From Tetrahymena elliotti 4EA (Eukaryota > Ciliophora > Oligohymenophorea > Hymenostomatida > Tetrahymenidae), in assembly GCA_000231825.2 (NCBI GenBank), contig JH720307.1:1326880-1390879 (forward strand): a DNA stretch of 64,000 bases, given 5' to 3'. Under the pieces are notes generated by a model that was not told the origin of the DNA, did not search any database, and was given only the letters and a program-made list of their open reading frames with translations. The translations under genes were made by a program, and so were the position numbers. Below are positions 62,422 to 64,000 of this stretch, piece after piece (the stretch's first letter is position 1; each line of letters opens with the position of its first letter).

Positions 62422-63702
62422 TCAGTAGTGTTAATTTCCAAAAACAACAAGATGTTTCATTTTTCTTAAAAATTTTTAGATGTATGGAGTTGTATACGAA
62501 AAATCGAAAGTAAGTATATTTAATTTAACCAATTAATTATTTTTTATTAATTCTTACTAGAGAGTTTCAGCTATGTCTTTTTTTATTTCATGTGAATATC
62601 CTCCAAAAAATATACTAAGAGAAATGAAATTTTTGTTTTCTTCCAATATATTAGTTAAAGACTGAAGAGATTATTTGTCTAAATTTTGTGGTAAAAAAGA
62701 AAGATCTAAATCTGATAAATCTGACAGTAATTTAATTTTTTCAAAAAAGATTTATAATCCTTTTGAAGTTAACTAATTTTTTAACATAAGAATTCTTACC
62801 ACCTTTAACTTTTTACACAAAGATAAATTTTCTGAAAATTCTATCAGACCCTTATCAGATATTTCATTACTATATAGGTCAAAATTTATTTTCTATAAGC
62901 TGTCTAATTTGGCCAAGCTTTTTCCTAAATTAGATAGTCCACTATCTCTAAATAAGTTTCCATCCAGAAATAATTCGAAAATTCGAAGATTTTTAAGCTT
63001 TAGGATAGCTTTAGAAACATAATTTGCACCTTTTTCTGAAATCATATTACCCTAAAGATTCAAACTAAGTATTTCCAAGGAAGGACAGCATGCTAATGCT
63101 TCAGAAATTTGTAAAATGTCTTAATCGTCTAAAAAGCTTTCATACATATCTAAATAGAATTCCTTTAGTTTAGTTAGTTTTATTAATGATTTTTAGATTT
63201 TTTAACTTAGTCCAGTTTAAACATTATATCCACAATGGATATTAATTTTAGTTAAATTCTTCAAATTGCCTAAGTGTTTAAAGAGTAACTCAGTTGCTTA
63301 TTCACTGATTTATGTATTGGTAAACTCTATGGTTAAATTTTCTAGTTTTGCTAGTTACTCTAAACTCTTCATTACAGCTCCTAATCCAGTATTTTATATA
63401 TTATTGTTTTAAAGATTAAGATTAAGAATTCTTAGGTTAGATAATGCATTCCATAACGATTAAAAATAGAGGGTACCCTTTTTTGTTATTTTGTTTTAAA
63501 GCAAATCTAAATTCAGTTTCTCTAAATTTTTACATTATTTAAGTTCTGTACATAATTTGTTAAGATTTTCATCTGACATAGGTTCAGTTCTGAATGTTCT
63601 GAATGAAAAATTTAATTCATTTAGTTTTAGGCATTCTTCAGCTGTTCTTTTTAAGTATTCTAAAGGTTATGTTTTATGAGATTATTATCTTGTTGAGCGC
63701 AT
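62422..63702 (-). CDS. Leucine-rich-repeat protein (ribonuclease-inhibitor type)
   Basis: Single exon, 426 aa, start MRSTRQQSHKTQPLEYL. Repeats of the RNI type, about 28-45 residues each, run through the protein: LEKLNLDLLQNKITKKG, LRILNLNLQNNNIQNTGLG, LENLTIEFTNTQISEQA, LEILSLNLQGNMISEKGANY, LRIFELFLDGNLFRDSGLSN, LQKINFDLYSNEISDKGL, LSDLDLSF. The xNxISDKG ends are characteristic. Such LRRs are protein-interaction solenoids and are heavily expanded in Tetrahymena (family knowledge). No catalytic domain, F-box or membrane segment is seen. An upstream exon cannot be ruled out because the sequence before the ATG contains a possible 3' splice site (TTAATTAAG), but no in-frame start was found there. 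Confidence 0.87.
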
Positions 63703-64000
63703 ATCTTAATTAATTAGTTTAGTTATTTTTATTTTTTAATTTGTAAATTTTTTTTCAATTAATGTTGTTAAGTCTATTAATTTACCGCCTCAACACAAAT
63801 AAAAAGAATTGATTAGCCAACAAATATCCATCCAAAATGATTATCAAATTTGATAAATGTTTATTTAATTTAAATGTTAGTAGATACTTTAAAATTTACA
63901 AGAATTTCAAATTCGAACATTCAAGGTATCATTTAAATAATAATTATTTCAAAAATTTTGAAAATATTTAACTTTTAATTAGGCATAAATTGATACTGCC
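63703..64000. other. Intergenic, 5' flank of the LRR gene
   Basis: A+T-rich. A less A+T-rich patch at 63780-63835 might be leader or a 5' exon, but no start codon fits. Confidence 0.35.

Overview
The window reads as a piece of a ciliate somatic (macronuclear-type) nuclear genome, most like Tetrahymena or a close oligohymenophorean relative. TAA and TAG occur all through clearly conserved proteins (DnaJ zinc finger, IspF, PA2G4, K+ channel pore) where glutamine is acceptable, and only TGA ends them. DNA between genes is extremely A+T-rich. Introns are GT...AG, mostly about 40-240 nt (longest 879 nt), much longer than the 20-34 nt introns of Paramecium. Under the standard code the genes look shattered; under the ciliate code 23 protein genes can be assembled, and all but one keep frame across every inferred splice junction. 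I see no tRNA, rRNA, CRISPR array, transposon, telomeric repeat or canonical Tetrahymena chromosome-breakage sequence. A run of 100 N at 24923-25022 is an assembly gap.

Layout. 1-7.2 kb: partial WDR83-like WD40 protein (-), RAD51-family ATPase (+), mitochondrial DnaJ/Hsp40 (-), catalytic-core-only choline-phosphate cytidylyltransferase (-). 8.5-17 kb: coiled-coil protein (-), MORN-repeat protein with an apparent one-base frameshift in an A13 run (-), Asn/Gln-rich protein (-). 18-27 kb: CEP57-like coiled-coil protein (+), TMEM33/Pom33-type membrane protein (-), SV2/sugar-type MFS transporter (+), the gap, and an unrecognised membrane protein (+). 27-36 kb: an IspF (MEP-pathway) domain in a membrane-anchored protein (-), an ankyrin-DHHC protein whose catalytic motif is destroyed (+), PA2G4/EBP1 (-). 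37-46 kb: PP2C phosphatase (-), a cyclic-nucleotide-binding-fold protein with a split fold (-), a secreted CBM9-like protein (+). 46-55 kb: a single-pass membrane protein (-), an archaemetzincin protease (-), a gamma-carbonic-anhydrase-like protein lacking two zinc histidines (+), an Asn/Gln-rich protein (-). 55-64 kb: a large CNBD-type K+ channel with a Cys/His cluster (-) and a leucine-rich-repeat protein (-).

The genes do not form an operon or one pathway; each has its own promoter region, in the usual eukaryotic mixture of orientations. A recurring theme is conserved folds that have lost catalytic or ligand residues: the DHHC protein, the gamma-CA and both cyclic-nucleotide folds. The most surprising gene is the IspF-domain protein, since IspF belongs to a bacterial/plastid isoprenoid route and here carries a long low-complexity N-terminus and a C-terminal membrane anchor. 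All coordinates and splice sites come from reading the sequence by eye; frame consistency supports them but no transcript data were available.
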